64,000 nt of DNA. It comes from Sialis fuliginosa (lineage: Eukaryota; Arthropoda; Insecta; Megaloptera; Sialidae). The position numbers and the translations under genes are program-made. The notes beneath the pieces were generated by a model. It was given only the letters and a program-made list of their open reading frames with translations. It did not search any database and was not told the origin of the DNA. Below, one piece after another: positions 35,906 through 47,952 of this stretch (its first letter is position 1; each line of letters begins with the position of its first letter). The stretch covers positions 7,783,001-7,847,000 of the forward strand of contig OY540813.1 of assembly GCA_961205875.1 (NCBI GenBank), given 5' to 3'.

Positions 35906-36754
35906 TTGCTCTGAGCGCACTATAACAGGACGCAAACACTTAAATTACGCAATTTCTGCATGCATTTATTGTTATTGTCACTTAAATTTTAATAGTTCGA
36001 TATTTACACTTCTGCATTTTGAATTAATCAATCACATTTTACACTAATTCAACAAAATAAATAGTCGGCAACACCACACAACAAATGTTACGGTCATTAT
36101 AACATTACTTCGGTATTATGCTACTTATGTCGGGAAACTTCGTGCAGTCGGAGATCAGACACGATCGTCAAATTTTTGTTGAAAATTCTTTTTCTATGTT
36201 TTTAAATTTTGCAAATGTATCAAATTTAATTAATTTAATGAAAAATTAATTTAAAAAACATAACAATATTAACAAAAAAAAAATAGGTGATTGAATGCAA
36301 TATAATATTAACCTGATATTAACTATTAGAAATAAAGAAATATGTTTATAATGTTCGTGTGAATATTTTTTACATATTTCATCCATTTCGCCCATATTAA
36401 TATACATATATACCCATATTAATATTTTTAATTATTAAAAAAACGATAAAATGAAAAATTATAACGAATGTACAAATTTGGCAACATTGGCATTATTATT
36501 TCTGTAAACGTCAACAGAAAACGCCGCCGCTGTAAATTTACCTTGGATCTGTCATTTTTTTGATGTGGCAAAAATGTGGCACTTTTGAATTAAAATTATT
36601 TGATATCATCTTCTCTCATCGATGACTGAAGAGAACAATTCATTACTTTTTTATTTTTAAAATAAAATTAATTATTATGGTATTTTTATTGAAAAAAATT
36701 ATTATTTAACAACAGGATTCCATTTCACCTTAAATATAATAAAAAAAATTCAAA
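35906..36754. promoter_or_regulatory. Divergent promoter region of RSF1 and the UDP-galactose transporter
   Basis: The two start codons face outward across 849 bp. The sequence is AT-rich with a short GC-richer patch (AAACGCCGCCGCTGTAAATT near 36520). No TATA box or named site can be supported. Confidence 0.45.
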
Positions 36755-37949
36755 ATGAAGACTCAAAGTAAGTGTGTCATTAATATACTCTTTTGAAATA
36801 TTCTTTAATGTAAATTTAAAATTTAATATAAATGTACATATTTGTTTAGAGAACGGAAACACATTAAAATATATCAGTCTTGTTACATTAACTTTACAAA
36901 ATGCTTTATTGGGACTCAGTATGCGATTCTCTCGAACTCGAGTTGGAGATATGTTTTTGTCTTCAACAGGTAATATTGTATCAGATAATAGTATACTACA
37001 AAGTCCAGTTCTATAATAATTTAAAAATATTTTAGCTGTGTTTATGTCTGAAGCAGTAAAACTTGTTACATGTTTACTAATGGTATATTTAGAACAAGGA
37101 AACTTTAAAGCTTGGATCAATCACTTGCATGCAACTGTTATCCGACAACCAGTCGACACTCTCAAAGTTTGTGTTCCTTCTTTAGTATACATAATTCAAA
37201 ATAATTTATTGTATGTGTCAGCATCTCATTTAGATGCAGCAACATATCAGGTAAAAATTATATATTTTTAAATAAATTGTGATATAAATAACTATACTTT
37301 ATGTTTTTAGGTGACATATCAATTGAAAATTCTCACAACAGCAGCATTTGCAGTTGTCATTTTACGCCGAAAGTTGTTACAAACTCAGTGGATCGCTTTA
37401 GTTGTGTTAATCGTGGGTGTAGTCTTAGTTCAACTTGCTGATAGTACTTCTCCATCAAAAAATGCTTTTCCAGATCAAAATCGTCTTCTTGGATTCAGTG
37501 CTGCTTTAGCAGCTTGCTTTTTATCTGGTTTTGCTGGAATATATTTTGAAAAAATAATCAAAGGTTCTGATATATCAGTATGGATGCGTAATGTACAATT
37601 AAGTTTTCTTTCTATTCCTATTGGCTTGTTTACTTGTTTTATAGTTGACGGCCATATAATAAACGAAAGAGGTTTTTTCTTTGGTTATGATTTATTTATT
37701 TGGTATTTGATTTGCTTGCAAGCTGGAGGAGGATTAATTGTTGCAATGGTAGTTAAATATGCCGATAATATTTTAAAAGGATTTGCTACATCTCTAGCTA
37801 TTATAATTTCTTGCATTGCATCAATATATATGTTTAATTTCAACTTGACATTGCAGTTTACAGCAGGTGCCTTTTTAGTTATTTGTTCGATATTTTTATA
37901 TGGTTACGTACCTAAAGTTCCAGAACATACGTCAAAAATAAACATCTGA
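36755..37949 (+). CDS. Ugalt: Golgi UDP-galactose transporter (SLC35A2/Ugalt-like)
   Basis: Four exons, 36755-36767, 36850-36969, 37036-37250 and 37311-37949, join in phase to 328 residues. The first coding exon has only 13 bases (Met-Lys-Thr-Gln plus one base). The protein is an SLC35A nucleotide-sugar antiporter, moving UDP-galactose (insect forms also UDP-GalNAc) into the Golgi in exchange for UMP. Family hallmarks are LTLQNALLGLSMRFSRTR, the highly conserved PVDTLKVCVPSLVYIIQNNL and SASHLDAATYQVTYQLKILT, and YADNILKGFATSLAI near the end. About ten hydrophobic spans are present (for example WIALVVLIVGVVLVQLA). It is full length. Family members A1, A2 and A3 are alike, but the wording is closest to Drosophila Ugalt. 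It is convergent with the cytochrome b5 reductase gene. Confidence 0.96.
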
Positions 37950-38242
37950 CAGTAGCGGAAATAGATGCAACTATACAGTAACGTTTAAAATAATAAATAC
38001 AGTATTGAAAATTTAATTTTAATGAAAAATTACTGTGGTATTTAAATTTAGAATATATTTTGACTTTTATTTATTTAAATTCCTATTGATGAACTAATTC
38101 TAATAGGTTGCATAGCCCTGAAAATTTTTGAAATTAAGTTTTTAGTTAAAATATAATTATTATTGTAGATGTAGAAAAATGTATACTTTTACATTAGTAA
38201 CAGAAAATTCAAATTGTTATAATTTATCTGCAATATTAAATA

Positions 38243-38582
38243 CAGTAGCACCTCGTAATAACAGCTACTCACTTAATGGCGGTTTGCAATAACAGCGCTC
38301 TTAAATCTCTTAATATTTTATATTTCTGTTTCTTTTTCAGTTGTAAATCATGTACTGTATGTACTAAATATATATTTAAAGGTAAACATTGTGTAAATTT
38401 CCCTTATTATCATTGTTTTATAGTTAGTGTTATTGCACACTTAATATATATTACTAAATAGTATGTAGTTTTGTTTGCAGGCACTCGTGAGGCACAAAAA
38501 AAACCTTAATTCACATACTAGTGTTTTTCACTTAATGGCGAGGGTCCGGTTGCAATTACGCCGTTACTGCGAGGTACTACTG
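38243..38582. mobile_element. Pogo/Tigger-like MITE, 340 bp
   Basis: TA lies outside both ends (38241-38242 and 38583-38584). The left end CAGTAGCACCTCGTAATAAC pairs with inverted CAGTAGTACCTCGCAGTAAC, and both ends share CACTTAATGGCG further in. The end sequence and TA target are those of pogo/Tigger elements. The short frame inside is not a gene. Confidence 0.85.
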
Positions 38583-38627
38583 TAGCTTTAATCGTTTCTA
38601 GTAAAATTTTACAATCTATTAGAATTA

Positions 38628-38810
38628 TGTTCGGTATTGCAGCCTAGCCAACAAAATTTGCTAGCTTGCAAGCCCTTTCAAACGAGGTATTAAACTTATA
38701 AAACAGTAAAAACCAACTTACTGCGCATGCAATTATTTGTCAAAAATTCCTAGAGAACTGTCGTATAAGTTTGAGACCCCGTTTTTGCTAGCTAGTCTGT
38801 ATACCGGACA
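38628..38810. mobile_element. MITE of family 1, shorter copy
   Basis: The ends TGTTCGGTAT...ATACCGGACA are flanked by TTA on both sides (38625-38627, 38811-38813). CTAGCTTGCAAG followed by CTTTCAAACGAGGT matches the element at 665-971, with much of the interior missing. Confidence 0.75.
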
Positions 38811-38813
38811 TTA

Positions 38814-40453
38814 ATAATTTATTTTTATGTACAACTTTAACTTTTAATTTTGTTTGATCTGTATAGTTCTTACATCGATATTTAAAAAAACTATCCAATG
38901 TGCCATTTTTTAAATTTAATAAGGACAAACCATAAATCAGTTTTTCAAATCTTACTCCTAATATTGTAATAAATTACAATATATTTTTAACGTGGGTTTA
39001 ATTTCAATTGTATTCATAAAGCCCTGAATTTTATGGTTCAAATTCACAGATCATATTAGGTAAATTTATTGAACCTGGTGGTCTGTGAACCATACATAGT
39101 TTAATAATTTGATACTGAATAAAAATAATATAATATCAATATTGGTATTGTTGCACAAATAGACCTAGTAAAAGTTGTAATCCGTACAATTTTTACCAAC
39201 TATACATACATTATTACATGGACAGTAAATGAATAACAGTCGATAGATCCTACAACTTAAAAAACGCCTATAAAAAATTATTTTGTTGAAAGAAACAAAA
39301 ATAATAAAAAACTATTGTTTATTTATGTGTCATTTACAGGCCAGAACTACTAAGTCCACTTTTAATAATAATAAATATACTTTGTTGTTAAATTATGAAA
39401 TGGATTTGTGAAAAGTAAAATGTGGACTTAGTCACATTGGCAACTGATGTGAATGTATTTTTCTTGTATATATAAAAATGCAGTATGCAATATTTTAATT
39501 TACTTCATATTTATTAAATGTTATACATTAATTAAACAAAGCTTTTATGTGAAATGAGAAATAATATTAAAAAAATATTATTACTTAAACATTATAATTA
39601 AATTTTATTTTAATAGTGCAATAAAAACAGTTCATTAATTATTTATGTATAAGTAATGGTTATTTTCTACCTAAGTAACAAAATAGAAACTGCAAAAAAT
39701 ATAAAACTCCAACTTGTGTCGGTAAAATTAGCAACTTTTTGAAAACTGTTGCGTTTTTATCAGCAAGTTCAAGACTTGTCTGAAGTCAGTAAGAACAAAA
39801 GGTTTTTTAAAACAATATATGTAGTCCGTTAGTTTAGTTTTCAAGTTGAAGTATTCATTTTATTTATTATGTGGTAAAAAAAATAAGTGAAATATATTAG
39901 CGACTTATGTGCACAAAGCAAAGAACAAAATAAGAAGTGTTTTGTAGGTCTTGTGGAAATGGATTTTTAGTTTTGTTGCTGTTTATGAAAACAAAACTGT
40001 TAGTTTGGTGGAAAATTCAAAGAGATTGTATGACATAGAGACAGAATAAAGATACTCCAGAAACGACAGTCCATGTCACGTAGATACTCAATATTTTTTC
40101 TTTTATTTATGATTGATGCTGACTTATGTAAAGTGCTATGGCTCACTTACTCTATGTCATACAATGTCTTTGGGAAAACTTCCTTATTAAGAATTATGTT
40201 AAAATTCTTTAATAATAAAATAGTAATGCTTATCAATGATCTGCTTATATTTTTGTAATTAATTTTTTTAGTGGTGGTTTAAAAATTATGAAAGCTGTGA
40301 TTTTTAAATAAATTTTTAATAGAAATATACATGTATTATTTTTTATTGCCTTCTACTTACACTGGAAAATAAAAATGGTGAAATAAAACAAATTTTTCTA
40401 AATTAAAAAGATTCTGAATTGTATATTTATAATGCACATTTATACTAGTACAA
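38814..40453. other. Non-coding region between two convergent genes, with small hairpins
   Basis: No exons seen. Two inverted pairs stand out. CTAAGTCCACTTTTA (about 39349) faces TAAAATGTGGACTTAG (about 39417-39432). ATTGTATGACATAGAG (about 40025) faces CTCTATGTCATACAAT (about 40150-40165). Either may be a small MITE. The 3' ends of the transporter and of cytochrome b5 reductase also lie in or beside this interval. Confidence 0.5.
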
Positions 40454-43173
40454 CTAATATGAAAAACACAATTCTTTGTCATATCCTAATTTCTCAAGAT
40501 TAGGCATACAAGCAAAATTAATCATAGGTGGTGGACCACACATTAATACTAAATGATCAGACGATGGTGGGAATAAATGATCTTTAATCATATCACCATT
40601 CACGTGTCCTGAACTGAATTTCCAGTCTAAAAAGCAAAAAGAACATGACTTTATTTAAAATTTATATAAATTAAACTACTGGTATATCTTTAAAATGTGG
40701 GTAAAATCATGGTAAAATATGGACATAGATACTAAACATAATTTATAAATTAAATAAAAATTAATAAATGCTAATTACCTTCATTCGGAGTGTCTAAAGT
40801 ATACCATAGTTTAAATTGCTGTGGATGTGACTCAAGTACTTCTTCCAGCTCTTTACGCACAAGAATATCTTTCTCGGTTTGGTTAGCAAACAGTAATGAA
40901 AGCTGCGTTGAGTCTGATGGATCTTTGCTTATATGACGGATAAGTTGCAACATTGGTGTTATTCCTGTACCACCTGTGAAAATATTAGGAAAGTAGTATT
41001 ACGAACCAAAATATATTTAAAAGTTATTAAAAAATAAATAAATATCATTTTCTGGTTCCTAAGTATCGCATTTAATTGTTTAATAGAAAGCGCTGAAAAT
41101 CTGTCATTTTTAGTATGTATTGATAGAAAAGCATGATTTAAAATTATTATTTTATACTTTTTTGTATTTTTCATTTTCATTCTAGCAGTATTTGACTCTC
41201 ATAGGGTGGTTATCATACTATATGAGAAATATTAGTTAGTTTGTTAAAATTTACTGACTAATTTGTTAATTGATTTTGGAAATTATTAATTTTTGTCATT
41301 GAGAATGTATTTTTAGTATATAACACAAAATTTCAAGAGAGCTGGAAATCAGAAAGTGGGTGGAAAATTGAATACAAGATTTGACCTTAGCTGATAACAA
41401 GTTAAAAGAAGCATGGTAAAAACAATTATTTAAAAAGTTGAGAACTTCTGTGTTAGATTAATAGAAATAAACACTGCACTTTATTTTTAATTTCTTACAA
41501 AAAACAAGTATTAAGTAACAAGATATAAGGTTTGTTGTCATTTATTGTATGACATACTTTAGTTTTTATGAACATCGTCTCATATGTAACTGTTTTGCAT
41601 TTTGTAACTTATCACATTCACAGTTTTTATAATAAAGAGATCGGATTATGTGATAATTGTTACATGTACATGTACCTACTATTGTATACACCCAAATCCA
41701 TTTTCACATAAATTTTTTTTACACGATTTTGAAATAGCACAGTCGATAACAATAAAATAAAATTTCTTTTACACGTATTGATTTGATTATTTACACGATT
41801 CATTTTTTCAAAATTATGTTATTATTTTCGTACAGTGAAGTTTTTTTTCTAGTTAAATTTTCCTTTTAAATTAAATAAATAAATAAATCTTTTTTTACAC
41901 AGTGATAGGCTGTACGTATCTACTGTGCAAAAACAGAATTGGGTGTATACAATTTAATGTAATGTTGAATTAGCAGAATATTACAAAGTTGTATATAATG
42001 ATGTTATAAATGAGCTGTTCTCGTTCCGCTTAATAAGTCTGTTTACAGTATTTGTATCATTGTTTATAAAATGTACAATGCACATGTATAAAACGTACAT
42101 TGTAGATATACACAATTGTTATACATACCAGCAATCATAGAGAGCTTTTTAACTTGAATTTCCTCAGGTGGTGCTTTTCTTAGTTTCTTGATACTGAATT
42201 TACCATTTCCTAAATACTGCAATCTACCTGACGGACCTCTAACGTCGATTTTGTCTCCTATTTTCATATCATTCAAATGCTGTGACATTTTCCCTCCATC
42301 AGGAAATCGTGGATGAACATTTTTATAGTATACCTGAATAAAATCAAAATTAACAATAAAAATATATATACCTACATTATTTATTAATTACTTACTTTTA
42401 TAACTAAGTCAACAAAACCAAAATCATTGTCAGAAGACACTGGTGTATAGGCACGAATGATTAATTCGTCATTGATTTTAGCTGATAAATGAATATGCTG
42501 CCCAATAGGTAAACCTATAGATTTATTAATTTCAAGAAGTTATATTTTGTTGATTAAATTTTGTTTATTTCATCTTACCTAAAATATGTTCATTAGAAGG
42601 AAGAGCAAATCGGAATCTGCGTGTGTCATGACTTATTTCTTCTTTCTCAATTAAAGGTAACGCATATTTAGCTGTAGGGTCAAGTAGTGTACGTTTAAGT
42701 TTCTTTGCTGTAAAAATAGTTTTACTCATGTATAAGAATATCAGGAAATATAGATTATTATCAATTATGAATATTAGGTACCTGCTTTTTTACCGGAAGA
42801 CATAAAATGGTATATAACAGCGGTTGCAATTACAGCTCCGATACCTACTACTAGGGGCCATATCTATAATAAAACAGAGAAACAATATGAATACATTAAA
42901 AAATTATTAACATAATAGTTAACTAATTACTTATTCATTGTTGTTGACATAACCTTTTTGTGTTATGTTAATATTATGTTAACTATCCTTATTGTAAACT
43001 GGTGAACAAGATGAAAATATTTTAAATTCAGTTGAAACTTACCGAAATGATTTCGTGTATAAAACAAGTCATTATTTATTTTATTTTTTGATAAAAATAT
43101 ATAAACATTAACCACACCTATACAAAATCGACGTATTAAATGAACTATTTGGACTTACCACGTGATTAGACAT
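40454..43173 (-). CDS. Cyb5r: NADH-cytochrome b5 reductase
   Basis: Seven exons: 43159-43173, 42782-42860, 42579-42707, 42396-42514, 42129-42333, 40779-40973 and 40454-40626. They join in phase to 304 residues, the length of human CYB5R3. This flavoprotein passes electrons from NADH to cytochrome b5 at the ER or outer mitochondrial membrane, for fatty-acid desaturation, sterol synthesis and similar reactions. A hydrophobic N-terminal anchor ([20 protein letters not shown]) precedes the FAD domain, where RAYTP and GGKMSQHL bind flavin. The NADH lobe has [10 protein letters not shown] and LMCGPPPMI near the C-terminus, which ends in Tyr after CFS. The start exon is five codons. The 1.15-kb intron between 40974 and 42128 holds a MITE. 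Confidence 0.96.
41681..41953. mobile_element. MITE in a cytochrome b5 reductase intron
   Basis: ATTGTATACACCCAA at the left end and TTGGGTGTATACAAT at the right are exact inverted copies of 15 bp, and A/T-rich TTTTTTTACACG-like runs occur inward on both sides. The palindromic GTATAC at the ends suggests a TA target, as in Tc1/mariner-type elements, but the exact edge is ambiguous. Confidence 0.7.
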
Positions 43174-43869
43174 TGTAAAAAAGTTTATCAAAAGTTATGA
43201 ACGGTGCATAAAAATTAATAGCAATAGACTTCAATGATAAGCCGTGAACTACTCGCTCATTGAAGGTCTGCTGTCAAAGTAGGCAAGATGTAGCATGAAT
43301 GTGGCATGAATGCAAGAAAACCAGTGCACTGCAGGTGTTAAGTAATACATAATGACTAACAACAATTTTTAGAAATGTAAAAATACACTGAAGTATTCCA
43401 AAGGGATCATGTGATGTCAGAATTTAGCTGATCTATTTATTTTAATTCGTACAAGTTGATTAGATAACAATAACATTTCATTATGTTCCAATGTTAAAAT
43501 TATACAAAGTTTTTGCTTCATAGTAAGGTGAGTAAGGTCATCGTAGCTACTATACTTGTTTACCTTAAAAAAATCGAAAATACAAATCGGAAATTTGTAA
43601 ATATTACATCAAGGATGAGGATCCAATAAGATATTTGTTTTAAATTTAAATATGAATAAATTAATAAACCTACAAACACAGTGCTACCGGTAGACTTTTC
43701 GGTACCACAGGTATATTTTTTTGAATGATCTACAAAAAAGAATCTAAAATTTTCGCGTAACGTGCGTCGTTCTTGAGATATCTTGAAAAATTAACTATTT
43801 TTGGGTGTCACCTCTCTCCCTTACACATGATTTTAATGTTTTTTTTTTTAATGGGACTATCCTCTAAAC
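43174..43869. other. Upstream region of cytochrome b5 reductase
   Basis: Must contain that gene's promoter. No coding exons and no convincing repeat ends up to the hAT end at 43870. Confidence 0.4.
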
Positions 43870-45306
43870 CAGGCCTGCACAACTCAAAATGTAAGGCGGG
43901 CCGTAATACTTTATTAAAAACTTGTGCGGGCTGAAAGAAATTTTTTACTCGAAAACAGTGGCGAGGCGTGAAATTTTTAATAAGGGAAGCATATTTTGTC
44001 AATCCTCCCCCTCCTATCAACAAAAAAAAACTAGTTATGAAACACCTTAAGTTCAAGCTTTTACTTTTTAAAATAAATTCTTATATATTTATATAGTAAT
44101 TAAATGATTCTACGTCTTATTTTCTTGTATTTTAGTCGATATTTGTATGACGAGTTGAAGTTCACTGCAGGAAATATCCCTAAAAATTTTCGAATTTTTG
44201 ATTTCGTTAAAAGTATGTTTATTGTATAGAAAATGACGTGAAAAGTTGATATTTTCAAACCGCAGGTCTGTATCTCAAACCGTTCTCGAAATATAGCCTC
44301 TCAAAGTTTTAGTTTTTACAAATTTTTGGAGAAAAAAAGCCATAACTTTTGAACGCGTGGTCGGAATTGATTTTAGTTGACGGATTTGTAATCAGCGTGT
44401 CAAAATCCATATAATGACATGTATAATACTTTAAAATCCGATAAAAAAATTTTGGCCAAAAATCGACATTTTTTTAAGGTATACCCCTTTGAATTTTTTC
44501 GATTTTTCGTGAAATTTTTTTTTTCGAGGTTTAAGGTATTATACATGTCATTATATAGATTTTGACACGCTGATTCCAAATCCGTCAACTAAAATCAATT
44601 CCTACCACACGTTCAAAAGTTAGGGCCATTTTTCTTAAAAATTTTGAAAAAACTGAAACTTTGAGAGCCTATATCTCGAGAACGGTTTGAGATACAGACC
44701 TGCGGTTTGAAAATTTCAACTTTTCACGTCATTTTCTATACAATAAACATACTTTTAACAAAATAAAAAATTCGAAATTTTTTAGTGAAATTTCCTGCAG
44801 CGAACTTCAACTCTTTATACAAATATCGACTAAAATACAAGAAAATAAGACGTAGAGGTATTAAAGTTTTATAACTGAGCGTGTAAATTAATATTTAATG
44901 CTATTTTTGATTAAAATGTTTGAGTTGCGCATAAAGACGAATATTCTAATAATATTTTTAAATTATTTATTAACTGAAAACACAGATTTGTATTAATTTA
45001 CACATAAAGTAAGGGAAGCACTGCTTCCACTGCTTCCATGGACGCTTCGCCACTGATATAGATTATAGAAGTATATAACTAGTAGATGAATTTATTTGTA
45101 TGTTAAAAAATAAAAAAAAATAAAAATTCTGCAATCTAAAAATTACCCTCCCCCCTCGGTCCAAGACTGCCACGCCGGAGCATTTTAGAAATCAGGCAAC
45201 TAAATTCGTATAGTATTATAAATTATTTTGATCAACTTATAATTTTCGTAGACTCATGGGGGGGGGGATTGATCCCCTTGATCCCCCCCCCTCTAACTAC
45301 GCCACT
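43870..45306. mobile_element. Nest of hAT-type ends around a long hairpin
   Basis: CAGGCCTGCACAACTC (43870) is a truncated hAT end like the one at 6838. CAGTGGCGAGGCG at 43956 pairs with CGCTTCGCCACTG ending at 45055, and another CGCCACTG end closes at 45306 after a GC- and G-rich stretch. No 8-bp duplication matches for either pairing, so the order of insertions is unresolved. The interior holds the 44109-44856 foldback. Confidence 0.6.
44109..44856. repeat. 748-bp near-perfect inverted repeat (foldback)
   Basis: Arms of about 370 bp pair from TCTACGTCTTATTTTCTTGT at the left edge to its inverse at the right edge, centred near 44483 with almost no loop. Both arms carry CTGTATCTCAAACCGTTCTC and GCGTGTCAAAATC or its complement. 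Mismatches are few. A single arm of the same family is at 7085-7340. Confidence 0.9.
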
Positions 45307-46008
45307 GCGGACGGACACACAGACTGACAGATATGGAACGAAATGTGGTATTCTTGACGTGAAACGGATAAATCAATTTAAAATTTTGAAATCGGGGAAC
45401 ATTTTTTTTTGTCTCAATCTGAAACGATCACAAAGCTTCTCGTAAAGATTAAGTTAAAATTTTGAAATCGGAAAATAATTATTTTTTATGTTAAAACGAT
45501 CACTGATCACAGTTTCTCGTATCTTCGATATGGCGAGGAAGCGATACTTAAGTATAAAATCAATTACATACGAGTACCTACATTTTGTAATTATACTTAA
45601 CAAGATTGGTAGATTTCCATAGTGAGTAGTAAGATAGCAAGATGTTTCAATACAAGTCAACGTTCTCTGCACGAGTGTTATAGGTAAGTATATTTTAAAA
45701 TCTAACTCATTTGGAAATTTCTGAAATTTAAATATCAATGTACTCTTGATATTCCCACCAAAAACTTTGTTCTGGGACACTCCGGTCCTGTAAACAATCA
45801 AGGTTATTATAATCATTTTAACGTATTCAAAATTTCAATTAATTCAACATTTTAATTCAATGACTATCAATTTGCTACACTTTCACATTGAATAAACTTA
45901 TTAAAGTGGGTAATAAACATACATTTAATATACAAGACGAAATGACACGTAATCTTTTTTCTGATAGAATCGCAATTAATTTCAATGAAGGATTACGTTC
46001 CTGGATTA
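45307..46008. other. Non-coding stretch with a decayed repeat tail
   Basis: GGACGGACACACAGACTGACAG just after 45306 (given in part here) resembles the tails of common insect interspersed repeats. The rest has no recognisable exon. Confidence 0.4.
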
Positions 46009-46011
46009 TAA

Positions 46012-46185
46012 GGGTCGATCCAGACTATCGTGCCGGTCCCGATCCTGTCTCGCTCCAATCAAATATAAATAATAAATATACAATAAACAATGAAATCATT
46101 CACACTATAGGTATCGTGCCGGTCTCAGTTCAAGCATATGTATATTTGACTGGACCGAGACCGACACGATAGTCTGGATTGACCC
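46012..46185. mobile_element. PIF/Harbinger-type MITE, 174 bp
   Basis: The left end GGGTCGATCCAGACTATCGT matches the inverted right end GGGTCAATCCAGACTATCGT with one mismatch, and TAA flanks both sides (46009-46011, 46186-46188). The GGG start and TWA target duplication are those of PIF/Harbinger elements. It overlaps a chance frame at 45888-46172. Confidence 0.85.
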
Positions 46186-46188
46186 TAA

Positions 46189-47769
46189 GCCGCATCCATT
46201 TGGTCCTTCTATCGGTTTCATCGCACATTGCATTTGCAATAGAAGCCTAATGAACGACCATATCGACGTGGCTTATACCTAGAAGCCAAGATCCATATCA
46301 AGATTACCGCAGGAGCATAAAAAGACCCATTTTTATGCACAGAAAAATTATTGATGAAAACCGCATTGAAATCGGTCCAATAATTTCCGAGTCTATAAGC
46401 CTTATACAAGCGAACATTTATTTTTATATACAGAGATAGAAAAGATATCATGCAAATTATTAAGTGAACCTAAAAATGGGAATAATTAATTTTTTATAGC
46501 TCTCTGAGTTTTAATTGTCAGGGGTAATTAAACATTTTTTTTTCGAGTTCATTATGTGTAGGTAAGTATTCTACAAAAATCGTCGTCCATCAGAGTCTCT
46601 TATTTGCTTGAACGGCTCAGATGTATTATAAATATTGCTTTCTTATTAACTTTTTGCTAATGTAAGCATCTACGTTCAAGAACCTAAAGAGATAATTGTA
46701 AGTTCACAAACCAAACATTTGAAAACATCGATAATTTTAGAAACATATTTATAGGAAGTTAAATCAGAGATACCTACACATGTTTCTTTCATTCGATTGT
46801 AAAGTAAAATGATTTCATTGACCAAGTAGGTATTTTGGTATCAATATTATTTTTAAAACTATAATACCACTTTTGTATGGCTTTTACCATCTTTGGCAAA
46901 TATAAAACAAATTATAAAAGTATACATGAAAATACCATTTATATGTTTTTTTTTTATACAATTTAAATAATTTAGAACCGAGTTGTAGTCGCACAAAAAG
47001 ATTAAAAATTTTCCCTCGTACAGTAAACCTTTATTTATTATTCTGTTTTGTGAAAATCAACCATTAGGAAAACGGAAGATATCGAGAAATGTGATTAGCT
47101 TATATGTCAGAGTTGTATTCAGTAAATATTACATTTATATTTGATTTGCATTGTTAGTAAACATGTTATGTTTATGTTAGGGATTTAGTAATAAACTATT
47201 TATTTAAATCTATTTTATTTTTAACTCCAAAATAAAAATATTCTAATATCTATAAAATAAAACCTACAATTTTTTATAATATCTTGATATATTTGTGTTG
47301 ACACACACACTTTTTACTGTTCTTGCCTGTGATTATATTATTAATTTATCCATTTCAATTTTTAACTTTATATTTTTAAATTATATCAGTGGTGACATCT
47401 TAATATAAACAGGAGTAATTTTAATCCAAGAAACAAACCATGGTAATACATATATAAAGAAACGACAGTAGCGACAATAGTTTATCATCTATTCTAAAAA
47501 TTCAAGACTTGTATTTTACCACAAAAAGTTGCGTGTTATTACTTCATGGGCCACATGTACAGTGTTTGGATTCAACACTGTCCATGTAAAAAAATCTAAA
47601 GAAAATTTTTGAATAAAATTTCATGAAAAACAAAGCAAAAATTATATGAAATGTAATGCACAAGGAAAATTCATAAATAACACACACCCAAATTTAAATT
47701 TTGTTATTTTTGCATTAATGAGTCTTCAAAATTTTGGTTCCCTTCAAGGTTAGTATATTCACAGGTTGC
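46189..47769. other. Non-coding region with a decayed repeat tail near 46350
   Basis: ACCGCATTGAAATCGGTCCA followed by ATAATTTCCGAG resembles the 3' tail shared by many insect interspersed repeats. Beyond 46450 I see only AT-rich sequence. Confidence 0.4.
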
Positions 47770-47869
47770 CTCAGTAGCATTTGACCAATCAGCTTGGGTA
47801 CCGCAGATGACGTATTCCCCTACTCGCGCCGAGTAACAAGGCTATATTATGATTGGGCACATCATTCCC

Positions 47870-47952
47870 TATTTGGGCACTCCAGATGACGTATGTATTT
47901 CCCTCTCTCGCGCCGAGCTACTGAAGCTACCTTGTACTTTACATACCTTGGA
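47870..47952. repeat. Fragment of the MITE family at 49722-50090
   Basis: CCAGATGACGTATG, CGCGCCGAG and CTACCTTGTACTTTACATAC then CTTGG repeat the order of motifs at the right end of the element at 49722-50090. A second partial copy (GCAGATGACGTATTC, CGCGCCGAGTAAC) lies just before it near 47802-47838. Confidence 0.55.

Noticed and set aside
45888-46172. A 94-codon frame on the plus strand
   Set aside because: Its second half is the PIF/Harbinger MITE at 46012-46185, and the peptide has no recognisable domain.
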